From positions 1,523,616 through 1,587,615 of the forward strand of contig NZ_FOYW01000001.1 in NCBI RefSeq assembly GCF_900115285.1: 64,000 nt of DNA, written 5' to 3'. The notes under the pieces were generated by a model. That model worked only from the letters and a program-made list of their open reading frames with translations. It ran no database searches and was not told where the DNA came from. Source of the DNA: Marinobacter daqiaonensis. Its GTDB lineage: Bacteria > Pseudomonadota > Gammaproteobacteria > Pseudomonadales > Oleiphilaceae. Made by a program: the position numbers and the translations under genes. Shown piece after piece: positions 42,816-51,552 of the stretch. Each line of letters starts with the position of its first letter. The first letter of the stretch is position 1.

Positions 42816-43949
42816 ATGGGCAATACAAAACCATTCCATTCATTCTGGCTCTTCTTCCCGGCGGCCGCGATCTGGGCGGCCCTCGTCGTTCCCTTATCCC
42901 TTTACGCAGCGCTTTCTGGTTCCGGCTGGCCGCCCGGTCTGCTGGGGGCCGGTCACGGCCATGAACTGATCTTCGGCTTTGCCCTGGCCCTGATTGCCGG
43001 TTACACCCTCGGGCCTCAGCCCTGGCGCATTCTTGCCCCGCTTTTCCTGCTCTGGCTCAGCGCCCGATTAGGCTGGATGTTCGCTCCGGAAAACACAGTC
43101 GCACAGCTCCTCAGCCCGGCTTATGCCCTGTTGCTTGCCCGCCACGTTGTGCCGCGGTTCCAGGCCGCCAAGAAGTGGCGAAACAAGGTCGCGGGGCCCC
43201 TGATCCTGGTCCTGTGCCTGTTATCCGTGGTTTTCTGGTTTGCCAACACCACGTGGCCATTTCCACCGATGCCAGGCAGCCGTCGCATCATGGTGGCCGC
43301 GATCATTGGCCTGTTACTGCTCATGACCTTCATGGGCGGCAGGATCATCGCTCCGGCAGTGGCGGGAACTCTGGAAAAAAGGGGGGTTCCCCTCGAAGCA
43401 AGGGTGCAACCACGTATCGAGGGCACTCTCCTGGTATGCCTTCTACTGGCAATGTTCCTGTCGCTCGCGCCGTCCGCGGATATCGGGACTGGCGCTGTGC
43501 TGATGGTCTCAGCGGCGCTGATAATGATCCGGTCCATTCGCTGGAAGCTGTGGCATTGCGGGCACCGGCCGGACTTGCTGGTTCTGTCGGCCGGTTATCT
43601 CTGGCTCGCCATCGGTGCGGGCATGACAGGCCTTTCCTTTGTCGGTGGAACCGATCCGCTGCCCTCACTCCACGTGGTCACCATCGGCGCGCTTGGTACC
43701 CTGTCCGCCAGTGTGATGCTGCGCCTGGGCTGGCAGCGGGCACGTCGCTCTTTTCCACCATCCTGGCAGGTTCTCGCCATCGCCATCGCCGTGGCAGCGG
43801 CAGCCATGCTTCGGCTATCGGCGGGGCCCACACCTTTTGCTCACCCCGAGGCGCTCTGGACGTCCGCCCTCCTCTGGTCTTCCACCTACGTACTGGTCGC
43901 AATACAGCTTATCGGCCTGTTTCGACACAGGCCGGCCCCCCGGAAATGA
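42816..43949 (+). CDS. NnrS-family heme/copper membrane protein (first full copy)
   Basis: A 377-residue membrane protein with about 12 TM helices. GAGHGHELIFGFALALIAGYT matches the His-rich NnrS region after the first TM helix, and WQVLAIAIAVAAAAMLRLS is followed by a helix with ALLWSSTYV near the C terminus. NnrS proteins bind heme and copper and protect against NO during denitrification. The ATG at 42816 has no clear ribosome site; coupling to the PAQR gene upstream may help. It differs considerably from the copy at 51.6 kb. Confidence 0.8.
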   Translation: MGNTKPFHSFWLFFPAAAIWAALVVPLSLYAALSGSGWPPGLLGAGHGHELIFGFALALIAGYTLGPQPWRILAPLFLLWLSARLGWMFAPENTVAQLLSPAYALLLARHVVPRFQAAKKWRNKVAGPLILVLCLLSVVFWFANTTWPFPPMPGSRRIMVAAIIGLLLLMTFMGGRIIAPAVAGTLEKRGVPLEARVQPRIEGTLLVCLLLAMFLSLAPSADIGTGAVLMVSAALIMIRSIRWKLWHCGHRPDLLVLSAGYLWLAIGAGMTGLSFVGGTDPLPSLHVVTIGALGTLSASVMLRLGWQRARRSFPPSWQVLAIAIAVAAAAMLRLSAGPTPFAHPEALWTSALLWSSTYVLVAIQLIGLFRHRPAPRK

Positions 43950-44097
43950 TTGGCTACCTCCACTGCGCCGAACGTTAAAAGATGTACTCACTTAGAAATA
44001 CAACCATTGCATCCGCTTGATTATAAAGGACTTTAAAGCCAGTCTCGCCCACCCGGAACAGAGCGTAAATCCGACTCCCATCATCCCGCAAATGTCC

Positions 44098-44111
44098 TTG
44101 ATAAACATCAG
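44098..44111. promoter_or_regulatory. FNR/Anr-type site upstream of narK
   Basis: TTGATAAACATCAG matches TTGAT-N4-ATCAA at 9 of 10 positions, 95 bases before the narK ATG. Centred at -41.5, it puts the -10 box at CAAAAT (44135-44140) or TACTTT slightly upstream. It indicates anaerobic activation of nitrate uptake. Confidence 0.7.
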
Positions 44112-44206
44112 GAATGAACTGCCCCCCTACTTTGCAAAATGGTCCCGAAATGTCCGGGGCTGCGGCTCACGCAGTGCAGGACGTATTAACCGAGGGAGTC
44201 AAAACC

Positions 44207-45799
44207 ATGGCCAAAACAAACGCCGACATCGAACACTGGGATGTCGAAAACGAAGATTTCTGGGAACGGAAAGGCAAGCGCATTGCCACCCGCAACCTCT
44301 GGATTTCCATTCCCAGCCTGTTGATGGGTTTCGCGGTCTGGCTGATGTGGGGAATGATCACCACCCAGATGAAGAACCTGGGCTTTCCCTTCACAATTGA
44401 TCAGCTGTTCACTCTGAGCGCCATCGCCGGCCTGTCGGGTGCCACCCTGCGGATCCCCGCCTCGTTCATGATCAAGATCGCCGGCGGTCGCAATACGGTG
44501 TTCCTGACCACCGCCTTGCTGATGATTCCGGCGGCGGGAACCGGCATCGCCCTGATGAACCCGGATACACCGTTCATTGTTTTCCAGGCACTGGCCCTGC
44601 TATCCGGCATCGGCGGCGGCAACTTCGCCTGCTCCATGAGCAACATCAGCACCTTCTACCCCAAGAGCAAACAGGGCTATGGCCTGGGCATGAACGCGGG
44701 CCTTGGCAACTTCGGGGTAACCACCATGCAGGTGGTGATTCCCCTGGTGATGACTGTCGGCATTTTCGGCGCCATCGCCGGTGATCCCATGCAGCTGCAA
44801 AGCCCCAGCGGGACCCTGATCGGCCGTATTGAGGCGGGGACTGACACCTGGATCCAGAATGCCGGCTTTATCTGGCTGGTCTTCCTGATCCCCCTGGCGA
44901 TCGCCAGCTGGTTCGGCATGAACAACCTGAAGGTTGTGACCCCCAACCCCGGCCACCCGCTGTCGGCCTTCGGCAGAATCCTTGGCCTTTATGGCGTTGG
45001 CCTGCTGACATCCATTGCCGGTGTCTGGGCTCTGCAGGTGCTGAACATGTGGCTGGCGCTGCCGCTTACCATCATCATCACCCTGGCCCTGCTTCGGCTG
45101 ATCCCGGGTGACATCAGGCCGAACATCAAGAATCAGTTCGCCATTTTCAGTAACAAGCACACCTGGGCGATGACGGTACTGTACATTCTTACCTTCGGCT
45201 CCTTCATCGGGTTTTCTGCCGCGCTGCCACTGTCGATCAGCGTCATCTTCGGCAACATGATGGAAGCAGGCGCGGACGGGACCTTCGTTCGAGTCGTCAA
45301 TCCGGATGGACCCAGTGCTCTCACCTGGTCATGGATCGGACCCTTCGTGGGCGCCCTGATCCGGCCCGTGGGTGGCTGGATCTCAGACAAGGTTGGCGGT
45401 GCCATCGTTACCCAGATCATCTCGGTCGTGATGGTGGTAGCTTCTGTGGCCACCGGCTACGTCATGATGCTGGCCTACAACAGCACTGACCCGAACGCCT
45501 ACTTCGCGCCCTTCCTGACCCTGTTCGTCATCATGTTCGCCGCCAGCGGTATAGGTAACGGTTCCACCTTCCGCAGCATCGGCTTTATCTTCAACCAGCA
45601 GCAGAAGGGACCCGTTCTGGGCTGGACCTCTGCGGTCGCCGCTTACGGCGCCTTCATCGCCCCACGGGTCATGGGTCAGGAGATCCAGGCGGGCACACCG
45701 GAAATCGCCATGTACGGTTTTGCCGTCTTCTATGCGGTCTGCCTGGTGGTGAACTGGTGGTTCTACCTGCGCAAGAACGCCTACATCAAGAATCCGTAA
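44207..45799 (+). CDS. narK: NarK-family nitrate/nitrite transporter (first copy)
   Basis: A 530-residue MFS protein with 12 or more TM helices. It has the NarK/NasA signatures GIGGGNFACSMSNISTFYP and GNGSTFRSIGFIFN with the GAFIAP region. A hydrophilic N-terminal stretch (MAKTNADIEHWDVENEDF) precedes TM1. It moves nitrate in (proton symport or nitrite exchange). GAGGGAG sits before the ATG at 44207; upstream in-frame codons are not coding-like. An Anr site upstream and a strong terminator downstream make it a single-gene unit. Confidence 0.9.
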   Translation: MAKTNADIEHWDVENEDFWERKGKRIATRNLWISIPSLLMGFAVWLMWGMITTQMKNLGFPFTIDQLFTLSAIAGLSGATLRIPASFMIKIAGGRNTVFLTTALLMIPAAGTGIALMNPDTPFIVFQALALLSGIGGGNFACSMSNISTFYPKSKQGYGLGMNAGLGNFGVTTMQVVIPLVMTVGIFGAIAGDPMQLQSPSGTLIGRIEAGTDTWIQNAGFIWLVFLIPLAIASWFGMNNLKVVTPNPGHPLSAFGRILGLYGVGLLTSIAGVWALQVLNMWLALPLTIIITLALLRLIPGDIRPNIKNQFAIFSNKHTWAMTVLYILTFGSFIGFSAALPLSISVIFGNMMEAGADGTFVRVVNPDGPSALTWSWIGPFVGALIRPVGGWISDKVGGAIVTQIISVVMVVASVATGYVMMLAYNSTDPNAYFAPFLTLFVIMFAASGIGNGSTFRSIGFIFNQQQKGPVLGWTSAVAAYGAFIAPRVMGQEIQAGTPEIAMYGFAVFYAVCLVVNWWFYLRKNAYIKNP

Positions 45800-45816
45800 A
45801 TCCTGCTCATCCAGCG

Positions 45817-45841
45817 AGGCCTCCTACGGGAGGCCTTTTTT
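45817..45841 (+). terminator. Rho-independent terminator after narK
   Basis: AGGCCTCC, loop TACG, GGAGGCCT, then a T-run (45836-45841). It begins 17 bases after the narK stop codon, a standard strong terminator. Confidence 0.93.
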
Positions 45842-46001
45842 GTGCTTTGTCTTTCGGGGGCTGGGACAGGGGCGGTACCCCCTGTTCTCAGACAATGGCC
45901 CGAGACGCCTGGCCCCGAATAATGAACTCGATCACAGTATCGCAGGGGAATAGCCTGAAAATATCTGCTTGAGTAATTCTCTTGGCAAGGAGCCACACGT
46001 C

Positions 46002-46613
46002 ATGGAATGTCCTTCAATCACCAACCTCAGACTCAACAAGCGCGATATCGAGACACTGGAACAACCCCGGAAGAAGATCCGCAACATGGACTGGATCTCT
46101 TTGGTTATGGCCACTAGCGTCTCGGCCGGTTAATTCGCTGACCTACTGAGCCCCTGAAAGCCTTGAGAGCAAGGCGCGGTGTCGAAGGTTTGGTGGTTCC
46201 AAATCGAGGCGCCGCAACACAGCTCTCAAGGCTTTCAGGGGCTCCCGGAGGGCTTGCCGCTGGCGACTCTGGACCTGTGTTGTCAGCCCTTGATGTGGAA
46301 CCACCACACCTGCGGACTGACGCCTTGGCCAGAGTCGCCAGCGGCAAGCAATAGGTCAGCGAATTAACCGGCCGAGACACTAGCGTACTGAACAATATTT
46401 TCACCAAAAACAATATCGTCGGCGCTTCGTATAACGTTTCCACGTTCGAATGGCGGGGTTTTGCCAATGCAATGGCACATATTCCGTCGGTAAAACGGGG
46501 GCTTCGTCCAAAGAGCGGCCGGCCTTCGGGCAATGGATGTCGCGATCACCTATCAGCAGAAACAGTTCTGGAAAGCAGTATACGAAGGATGTGAAGTGGA
46601 GGAGGTTTTGTGA
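46002..46613 (+). pseudogene. Broken unknown gene, interrupted by a MITE-like element and a frameshift
   Basis: It starts MECPSITNLRLNKRDIETLE after AAGGAG and reads well to LVMATS, where the 260-bp element at 46119-46378 is inserted. Removing the element plus one copy of its 6-bp target restores an open frame (LVMATSVLNNIFTKNNIVGA...HIPSVK). A one-base shift near 46470-46480 then moves it to another frame, which ends RAMDVAITYQQKQFWKAVYE...VL at TGA 46611-46613. The rebuilt protein is about 115 residues, soluble and from no family I recognise. Two independent lesions show it is dead. Confidence 0.7.
46119..46378. mobile_element. MITE-like element with perfect 27-bp inverted ends and 6-bp target duplication
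   Basis: A 260-bp non-coding element. Its ends (46119-46145 and 46352-46378) are perfectly complementary over 27 bases, beginning GTCTCGGCCGGTTAATTCGC. ACTAGC flanks it on both sides (46113-46118 and 46379-46384). Inside are two long hairpins: arms GAGCCCCTGAAAGCC... (23 bp perfect, around 46148-46250) and GCTTGCCGCTGGCGAC... (21 bp perfect). Their loops are complementary: GGTGGTTCCA/TGGAACCACC, CAACACAG/CTGTGTTG and AAGGCG/CGCCTT occur in mirror order. No transposase is encoded. It splits the gene at 46002-46613. Confidence 0.85.
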
Positions 46614-47109
46614 CTGCCTTTAGAACTTCGCTTCTACCAGGCCTTATGGTATTGGCCATCCCGGTATTCGCCGACAGCTCCTACCACGCCCACTTCCTGC
46701 GCACTTTCGCTGATTATGGCAAGTCAGTCGAACGTTGCCAGACTATTCGCGCCAATGCTGCCCCCCAGGCCAGGAGGTTATCGCACAGATAAAGGACAAG
46801 GATCCTGCTCGCTTACGGGTATTCCTGATATATCACGAGTTCGCCCGGCAGGACGAATGTGCCAGCGAGGAAACGGCGGCGATGCTTTATGCACTCGGCT
46901 CTCTCTCCCGCGCGGAAAATGTACCGGCCGAAACCCTGGAAGCCGTTGAAGCGCTTAGCGAGAATATGTTCAGTGGCGATCACCCGGCGATGGAAATGCG
47001 ATACCGTGATCTTCCCTCCGACTTCATAAAAGAGCTGGAGAACATCACTTATTTCCACTCACCTTTCAGCGCATTTGAGGTAATGGAAAAGCTTGAAAGA
47101 GCGGACTGA
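46610..47109 (+). pseudogene. Secreted unknown protein, frameshifted at a C-run
   Basis: The start is GTG at 46610, overlapping the stop of the broken gene upstream, with GGAGG 5 bases before it. The N terminus is a signal peptide (MTAFRTSLLPGLMVLAIPVFA, split at position 20 here as ...PVF-A). The frame stops early at 46792. From a run of six C (about 46755-46760) the next frame carries on as PGQEVIAQIKDKDPARLRVF... to TGA at 47109. One extra C would give a single protein of about 166 residues. This may be a true lesion, phase variation, or a sequencing slip at the C-run. Family unknown; three Cys in the mature part. Confidence 0.6.
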
Positions 47110-47140
47110 AAGGAGGCTAGAATTCCCGAGCGCCGAACAC

Positions 47141-47178
47141 AAAAAAACCGGCCAGGGTTGCCCCTGGCCGGTTTTTTT
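47141..47178. terminator. Bidirectional rho-independent terminator
   Basis: A perfect 17-bp stem (47141-47157 with 47162-47178), core ACCGGCCAGGG, loop TTGC, with A-runs and T-runs at both ends. It serves both the plus-strand gene ending at 47109 and the minus-strand narK ending at 47193. Confidence 0.95.
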
Positions 47179-47192
47179 AGACAAAATCGTTG

Positions 47193-48698
47193 TCAGCTGA
47201 CGGCAGGGCCAGCCTGCCGACGACGCTCCTCCTCTTCGATCTGAAGGTCCACGGAAGAAACATAGTACTCCTCCGAAAAGCCGCTTTCTGGCTCCTTCAG
47301 CCACATCACACACAGCAGCCAGCTGATAAAGGCACCGCCTGCGATGATGTAGAAAAACTGCGTTGGGGTGACAAAGGTGTAGATGGTGAGGTAGACCACC
47401 GCCCCGACGTTGCCGTAGGCCCCGGCCATACCTGAAATCTGGCCGGTCAGCCGGCGCTTGATGGAGGGAATGATGCCGAAGGTGGCGCCCTCGGCGCCCT
47501 GTACGAAGAAAGAGGTGAACACGGTAATCGCCACCGCGATAATCAAAGGCCAGTTTGAGTTCAGCAGGCCCATCAGAGCAAAGCCCACAGAGATACCGAA
47601 CATATAGCTGAGCATGACAAAGCGGCGGTTACCCATACGGTCAGACACCAGTCCACCCATGGGGCGTGCAACCAGATTCACGAACGCGAAGGAAGCGGCG
47701 ATCAGTCCGGCAGCGGTGGCGCTCAGACTCCAGGTTTCCTCAAAAAACATCGGAAGCATGGACACAACCGCCAGTTCGGCACCGAAATTGGCGAAATAGG
47801 TACTGTTAAGGGCGGCCACGCTGTTGAAAGGATACTTATCGTCCTCCGGCACCCCTTTTTTCAGGATGGGAATGTTGACCCGCAGGATCTGGACAATCTG
47901 GTAGCACACAATGGCGACGATAACACCGTAACAGACCAGTGCCCAGGTAGTGCTGAGGTACCCCATGACCTGGATACGCCAAACCAGGATACCCAGAACC
48001 CCCACCAGGGGAATGGTCCACAGGATCAGCTTGATCATGTCACCCCAGGAGCTGACTTCCAGGGCTACCGCCTTGCGGGGCTTGCGGTGCACAGTTCCCT
48101 CTGGGCCGTCGGTCATGGCAAACCAGTAGTAGACCCCGTAGCCGGCCATCACGATGGCGCTCTGGGCGATGGCCCAGCGCCACCCGTCTTCACCACCATA
48201 CATGTGCAGTGCGATGGTGGGCAGGGTGATGGCGGCGGCGGCCGAGCCGAAATTGCCCCAGCCGGCGTAGAACCCCTCGGCAAAGCCAATGTCCTTGGGC
48301 TTGAACCACAGGGCGGTCATGTGAATACCCACCACGAAGCTGGCACCGATGGAACTCAGAACCAGGCGGCTGACCAGCAACTGGGTCATGGTGTTACCGA
48401 AGGCGAAAACCAGTGCGGGAATGGCCATCACCACCATAAGCACCGAGAACACCCGGCGGGGACCAAACCGGTCCAGGGCCATGCCCACCACGATGCGGGC
48501 GGGGATGGTCAGAGCCACGTTGCAGATGGCGAACAGGCGCAGGTCATCCGCCGTCAGCCAGTTCACGCTCTTGAGCATGCTCGACGCCAGTGGCGCCATA
48601 TTGAACCAGACATAAAAGGTAATGAAGAAAGCAATCCAGGTCAGGTGTAACGCCCTGATTTCCGGATTGCGGACGCGGAATACGTCAGCGACTTTCAT
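47193..48698 (-). CDS. NarK-family nitrate/nitrite transporter (second copy, Nrt/NasA type)
   Basis: A 501-residue, 12-TM MFS protein: KSVNWLTADDLRLFAICNVA and the MFS motif LDRFGPRRVF, then GFAEGFYAGWGNFGSAAAAI, the nitrate signature. A second signature, GMAGAYGNVGAVVYLTIYTF, lies near the end. The long hydrophilic C terminus (EPESGFSEEYYVSSV onward) is charged and Glu/Arg-rich. It lies 41 bases downstream of the universal stress gene on the same strand and should share its Anr-controlled promoter. It differs from the other NarK copies, so it may favour the opposite direction (nitrite export or nitrate-proton symport). Confidence 0.88.
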   Translation of the reverse strand: MKVADVFRVRNPEIRALHLTWIAFFITFYVWFNMAPLASSMLKSVNWLTADDLRLFAICNVALTIPARIVVGMALDRFGPRRVFSVLMVVMAIPALVFAFGNTMTQLLVSRLVLSSIGASFVVGIHMTALWFKPKDIGFAEGFYAGWGNFGSAAAAITLPTIALHMYGGEDGWRWAIAQSAIVMAGYGVYYWFAMTDGPEGTVHRKPRKAVALEVSSWGDMIKLILWTIPLVGVLGILVWRIQVMGYLSTTWALVCYGVIVAIVCYQIVQILRVNIPILKKGVPEDDKYPFNSVAALNSTYFANFGAELAVVSMLPMFFEETWSLSATAAGLIAASFAFVNLVARPMGGLVSDRMGNRRFVMLSYMFGISVGFALMGLLNSNWPLIIAVAITVFTSFFVQGAEGATFGIIPSIKRRLTGQISGMAGAYGNVGAVVYLTIYTFVTPTQFFYIIAGGAFISWLLCVMWLKEPESGFSEEYYVSSVDLQIEEEERRRQAGPAVS

Positions 48699-48739
48699 GG
48701 CAGCCTCCTCGGGCTATCAGCAAACATGGGGCCGCATTT

Positions 48740-49201
48740 TCAGCGGCTGGGAAGAATCAGGAGCGGGCACTGGACCCGGCGTGCAAGGAACGAACTCACA
48801 CTGCCGAAGGTCATGTAATCCAGCTCATCAACGAAGTAGGTCAGGGAGCGGGCGATGAATCCGCCATCCGGCTCGTTGCTGTGGCGGGCGATCACCAGCA
48901 TGTCCGGCTGAAATTTCTTCTCGGTGGCGTAGAGGAGCATCTTGCGGGCATCCCCTTCGAGCAGCAGGCTTTCGGAGACTATTCCCTCGCTCTCGCACAC
49001 CTCCAGCGCCTCCTTGAGGTGCTGCTTGAGATCCGCTATCTCCTGCTGGAACAGATCCTCATTTCCCGACGTGATATCGCGGGGATTCTCGGCAACCGCC
49101 ACCAGCGCCAGCTCGGGCTTGAGGTCGCGGAACATGGTGATGGTCTGGGCAAGGGCAAGCTTTGCGTTCCTTGATCCATCGTAGGCAAGCATGATTTTCA
49201 T
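48740..49201 (-). CDS. Universal stress protein (UspA family)
   Basis: A 153-residue cytoplasmic protein. It starts MKIMLAYDGSRNAKLALAQT, the typical Usp start; ARHSNEPDGGF and GSVSSFLARRVQCPLLILP complete the ATP-binding fold (a G-2x-G-9x-G-S/T-type region is only partly present). GGAGT precedes the ATG at 49201; the upstream in-frame codons are not needed. An Anr site at 49267-49280 fits a class II promoter with -10 GGTAAT. It is first in a two-gene unit with narK, a pairing seen in anaerobic energy stress of pseudomonads. Confidence 0.85.
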   Translation of the reverse strand: MKIMLAYDGSRNAKLALAQTITMFRDLKPELALVAVAENPRDITSGNEDLFQQEIADLKQHLKEALEVCESEGIVSESLLLEGDARKMLLYATEKKFQPDMLVIARHSNEPDGGFIARSLTYFVDELDYMTFGSVSSFLARRVQCPLLILPSR

Positions 49202-49266
49202 GGCGGACTCCAGGTAACTGAGGTTCATATATGCGACCATTACCCCATACCCGATGAACCCCATAA

Positions 49267-49280
49267 TTGACTGAAATCAA
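49267..49280. promoter_or_regulatory. FNR/Anr-type site upstream of uspA-narK
   Basis: TTGACTGAAATCAA matches TTGAT-N4-ATCAA at 9 of 10 positions. For the minus strand, centring at -41.5 puts a -10 box at GGTAAT (49239-49244). It is 65 bases before the uspA ATG. The divergent narK on the plus strand has no suitable -10 box at the same distance, so the site mainly serves uspA-narK. Confidence 0.75.
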
Positions 49281-49489
49281 AGGATCTTTCCCATACCCCA
49301 ACAGAGGAATGGCAAGCTACCACCGTTCCTGACCACTCTATCGGGCAGGTACCCCTGTTGCGCCACGGAGAGTACCTCCAATGCGCCGCCAGCCCGTGCA
49401 GGCTTCTGATAGGCTTGTCCGGAAAGGACTATTGGCAGGCAGAGACCCTGCCTGGCCGGACAGATTTCCGAGATGACGAGGGAGCCCCC

Positions 49490-50848
49490 ATGACCTCCAT
49501 TGCCTCCAGGGCAGAACAGAACAGAGCACTGGGCCTGTCGACCCTTGCCTTCACCCTGTGCTTTGCCGCCTGGACAATTTTTTCCATCATCGGAATCAGC
49601 ATCCGTCAGGAGTTCGGGCTGTCGGACACCCAGCTGGGCTTGCTGATGGCCACCCCCATTCTGACCGGCTCCGTCAGCCGGCTGTTTCTCGGCCTGTGGA
49701 CGGACCGGTTCGGAGGCCGCTGGCTGTTTGGCACCCTGATGCTGACCACCGCGGCGTTCGTGTACCTGCTGACCTATGCCGTTTCCTATCAGATGCTGCT
49801 GCTGACAGCCCTGGGAATGGGGTTCGCCGGCGGGGCTTTCATGGTTGGTATTGCCTATACGGCAACCTGGCTGGAGCCGGAACGTCAGGGCAGAGCCTTC
49901 GGCATTTTTGGGGCCGGCAATGTGGGCGCCGCAGTCACTCATCTGGGCGCGCCCTTTCTGCTGGTTTCCATGAGCTGGGAAGATACGGCGAGGGTTTATG
50001 CGGCAGTGCTGGCGATCATGGGGGTGCTGTTCATCCTGCTCGCCAGGGAAAACCCGGCGGGTCGGTCCCGGACCGGAACCCTGCCGTTTATTGAGCAGAT
50101 GTCGCCAGTAAAGGACCTGAGGGTGTGGCATTTCGCGCTTTACTATTTTTTCGTGTTCGGTGCCTTTGTGGCCCTTGCGCTGTGGCTTCCGTATTACCTC
50201 GTCGGGGTTTATGGGCTGGATATGACAACCGCAGGTCTGATCGCCGCGTTCTACAGCATTCCGGCCTCGCTGCTCCGCATCCTGGGAAGCCGTGTATCGG
50301 ATCGCTATGGGGCCCGCCGGGTCATGTACTGGACCTTTATCGCATCGGTTATCTGTACGTTTCTGCTGAGTTATCCGCCGACGGCGTACGTGGTGCACGG
50401 CATCGACGGCGACGTGCGTTTCGTTCTTGAAGTGGGGCTGATTCCCTTCGTGGTGCTGATGTTCGTCCTCGGGTTCTTCATGTCACTGGGTAAGGCTGCG
50501 GTCTACAAGCACATCCCGGTGTACTACCCGGGGGATGTGGCCGCCGTCGGCGGGGTAGTCGGCATGATTGGCGGGCTGGGCGGTTTCTTTCTTCTCCTTG
50601 CCTTTGGAATACTCACCGACCTCACCGGCGTCTGGCAAAGCAGCTTCATGATGCTATTTGCGATTGCATCTGCCGCACTGCTCTGGATGCACCATGCCAT
50701 CCGCAAGGCGGAGCGGAATGAGTGGGCCAATCACCAGACCAGGACCGACCTCCCGGAGCTGGCCTCTCCACAACTGTTTCATCCGCAAAAAAAACCTCCG
50801 GAGCGCAATGCCAACATGGCGGACAAAAACAGCTATCACCATTCCTGA
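49490..50848 (+). CDS. NarK-family nitrate/nitrite transporter (third copy)
   Basis: A 452-residue MFS protein. TILTGSVSRLFLG and the motif LWTDRFGGRW lie in the first half. Signatures GMGFAGGAFMVGIAYTATWL and VGGVVGMIGGLGGFFLLLAF match NarK type 1. The C-terminal tail is hydrophilic and Pro/Lys-rich. GAGGGAG lies before the ATG at 49490. It is divergent from uspA-narK, so the two NarK proteins are transcribed from one shared intergenic region, possibly as an import and exchange pair. Confidence 0.87.
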   Translation: MTSIASRAEQNRALGLSTLAFTLCFAAWTIFSIIGISIRQEFGLSDTQLGLLMATPILTGSVSRLFLGLWTDRFGGRWLFGTLMLTTAAFVYLLTYAVSYQMLLLTALGMGFAGGAFMVGIAYTATWLEPERQGRAFGIFGAGNVGAAVTHLGAPFLLVSMSWEDTARVYAAVLAIMGVLFILLARENPAGRSRTGTLPFIEQMSPVKDLRVWHFALYYFFVFGAFVALALWLPYYLVGVYGLDMTTAGLIAAFYSIPASLLRILGSRVSDRYGARRVMYWTFIASVICTFLLSYPPTAYVVHGIDGDVRFVLEVGLIPFVVLMFVLGFFMSLGKAAVYKHIPVYYPGDVAAVGGVVGMIGGLGGFFLLLAFGILTDLTGVWQSSFMMLFAIASAALLWMHHAIRKAERNEWANHQTRTDLPELASPQLFHPQKKPPERNANMADKNSYHHS

Positions 50849-50914
50849 CCGGCCGGGGGAAGCGGAAGCGTTTTCGGTATACTGGAGGTTCAGAAATCGA
50901 CAGGAGAGCAAAGC

Positions 50915-51066
50915 GTGGCACGGTGGCTGGTGAAAACAGAACCGGATGAATGAAGTCCACAACGGCGCTGCAGAGCATGCCACTGGTACGCAAGGGCAAC
51001 CGCCTGTCAGTCATGCCGGTGGACGATGCCGAGTGGCAGACCATCCGTGGTCTGTGTGAACAGTAA
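50915..51066 (+). pseudogene. EVE-domain protein remnant with internal deletion
   Basis: A GTG at 50915, with AGGAGA upstream, reads MARWLVKTEPDE and then stops at TGA (50951-50953). That is the start of EVE-domain proteins (thymocyte nuclear protein 1-like, about 155 residues, modified-base binding). From 50953, one base out of frame, STTALQSMPLVRKGNRLSVM...QWQ-like end matches the last 38 residues of the same family, to TAA at 51066. About 100 central residues are gone. A TATACT (50878-50883) promoter element remains. Confidence 0.85.
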
Positions 51067-51076
51067 AGGTGCGAGC

Positions 51077-51451
51077 TCAGAACAGAACGGGCTTGGCCAT
51101 GGCCAGATGGAAAATGGCGGTAATCTGAACCAGCGCAAGGACGGCAGCCAGTACCCGCCAGTGCCGGGCCACCGTCTGCCTCATGGCGAACACGCCCGCC
51201 ACGATGTAACCGATCAGCAAAAGGATCTTCAGCGTTATCCAGCCGTGAACGAAAGGCATCCAGGGGGTGACGAACAGCAGGCCGATGGCAGCAGCCAGAA
51301 GGATGGTGTCGTTGGCATGGGGGATCCAGCGCAGAGGCGTCCGGCGCCAGCCTGGCCGCCCGACCAGGTCAAGCAGCAGCCTCAGGGCGAAAAGCACCAC
51401 CGTCAGATAGGCTGTGGTCATGTGAAGGTGCTTGAGCAGTACGTAAGCCAT
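51077..51451 (-). CDS. SirB2-family membrane protein
   Basis: A 124-residue protein with four TM helices. It begins MAYVLLKHLHMTTAYLTVVL and has the conserved His-rich first helix, PHANDTILLAAAIGL, and GWITLKILLLIGYIVAG. The family is named for SirB2 near Salmonella invasion regulators, but its role is unknown. AGGACT lies before the ATG at 51451. It converges with the EVE remnant and is divergent from nnrS. Confidence 0.83.
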   Translation of the reverse strand: MAYVLLKHLHMTTAYLTVVLFALRLLLDLVGRPGWRRTPLRWIPHANDTILLAAAIGLLFVTPWMPFVHGWITLKILLLIGYIVAGVFAMRQTVARHWRVLAAVLALVQITAIFHLAMAKPVLF

Positions 51452-51552
51452 GGTTTTCAGTCCTTTTTGCATCAGCGTGACGGCGGCATTGTACGTCAAT
51501 CACCGCGCAAATACCTCCACACGGGTATGGTGTGACGCCTCCCCCTGACGCT

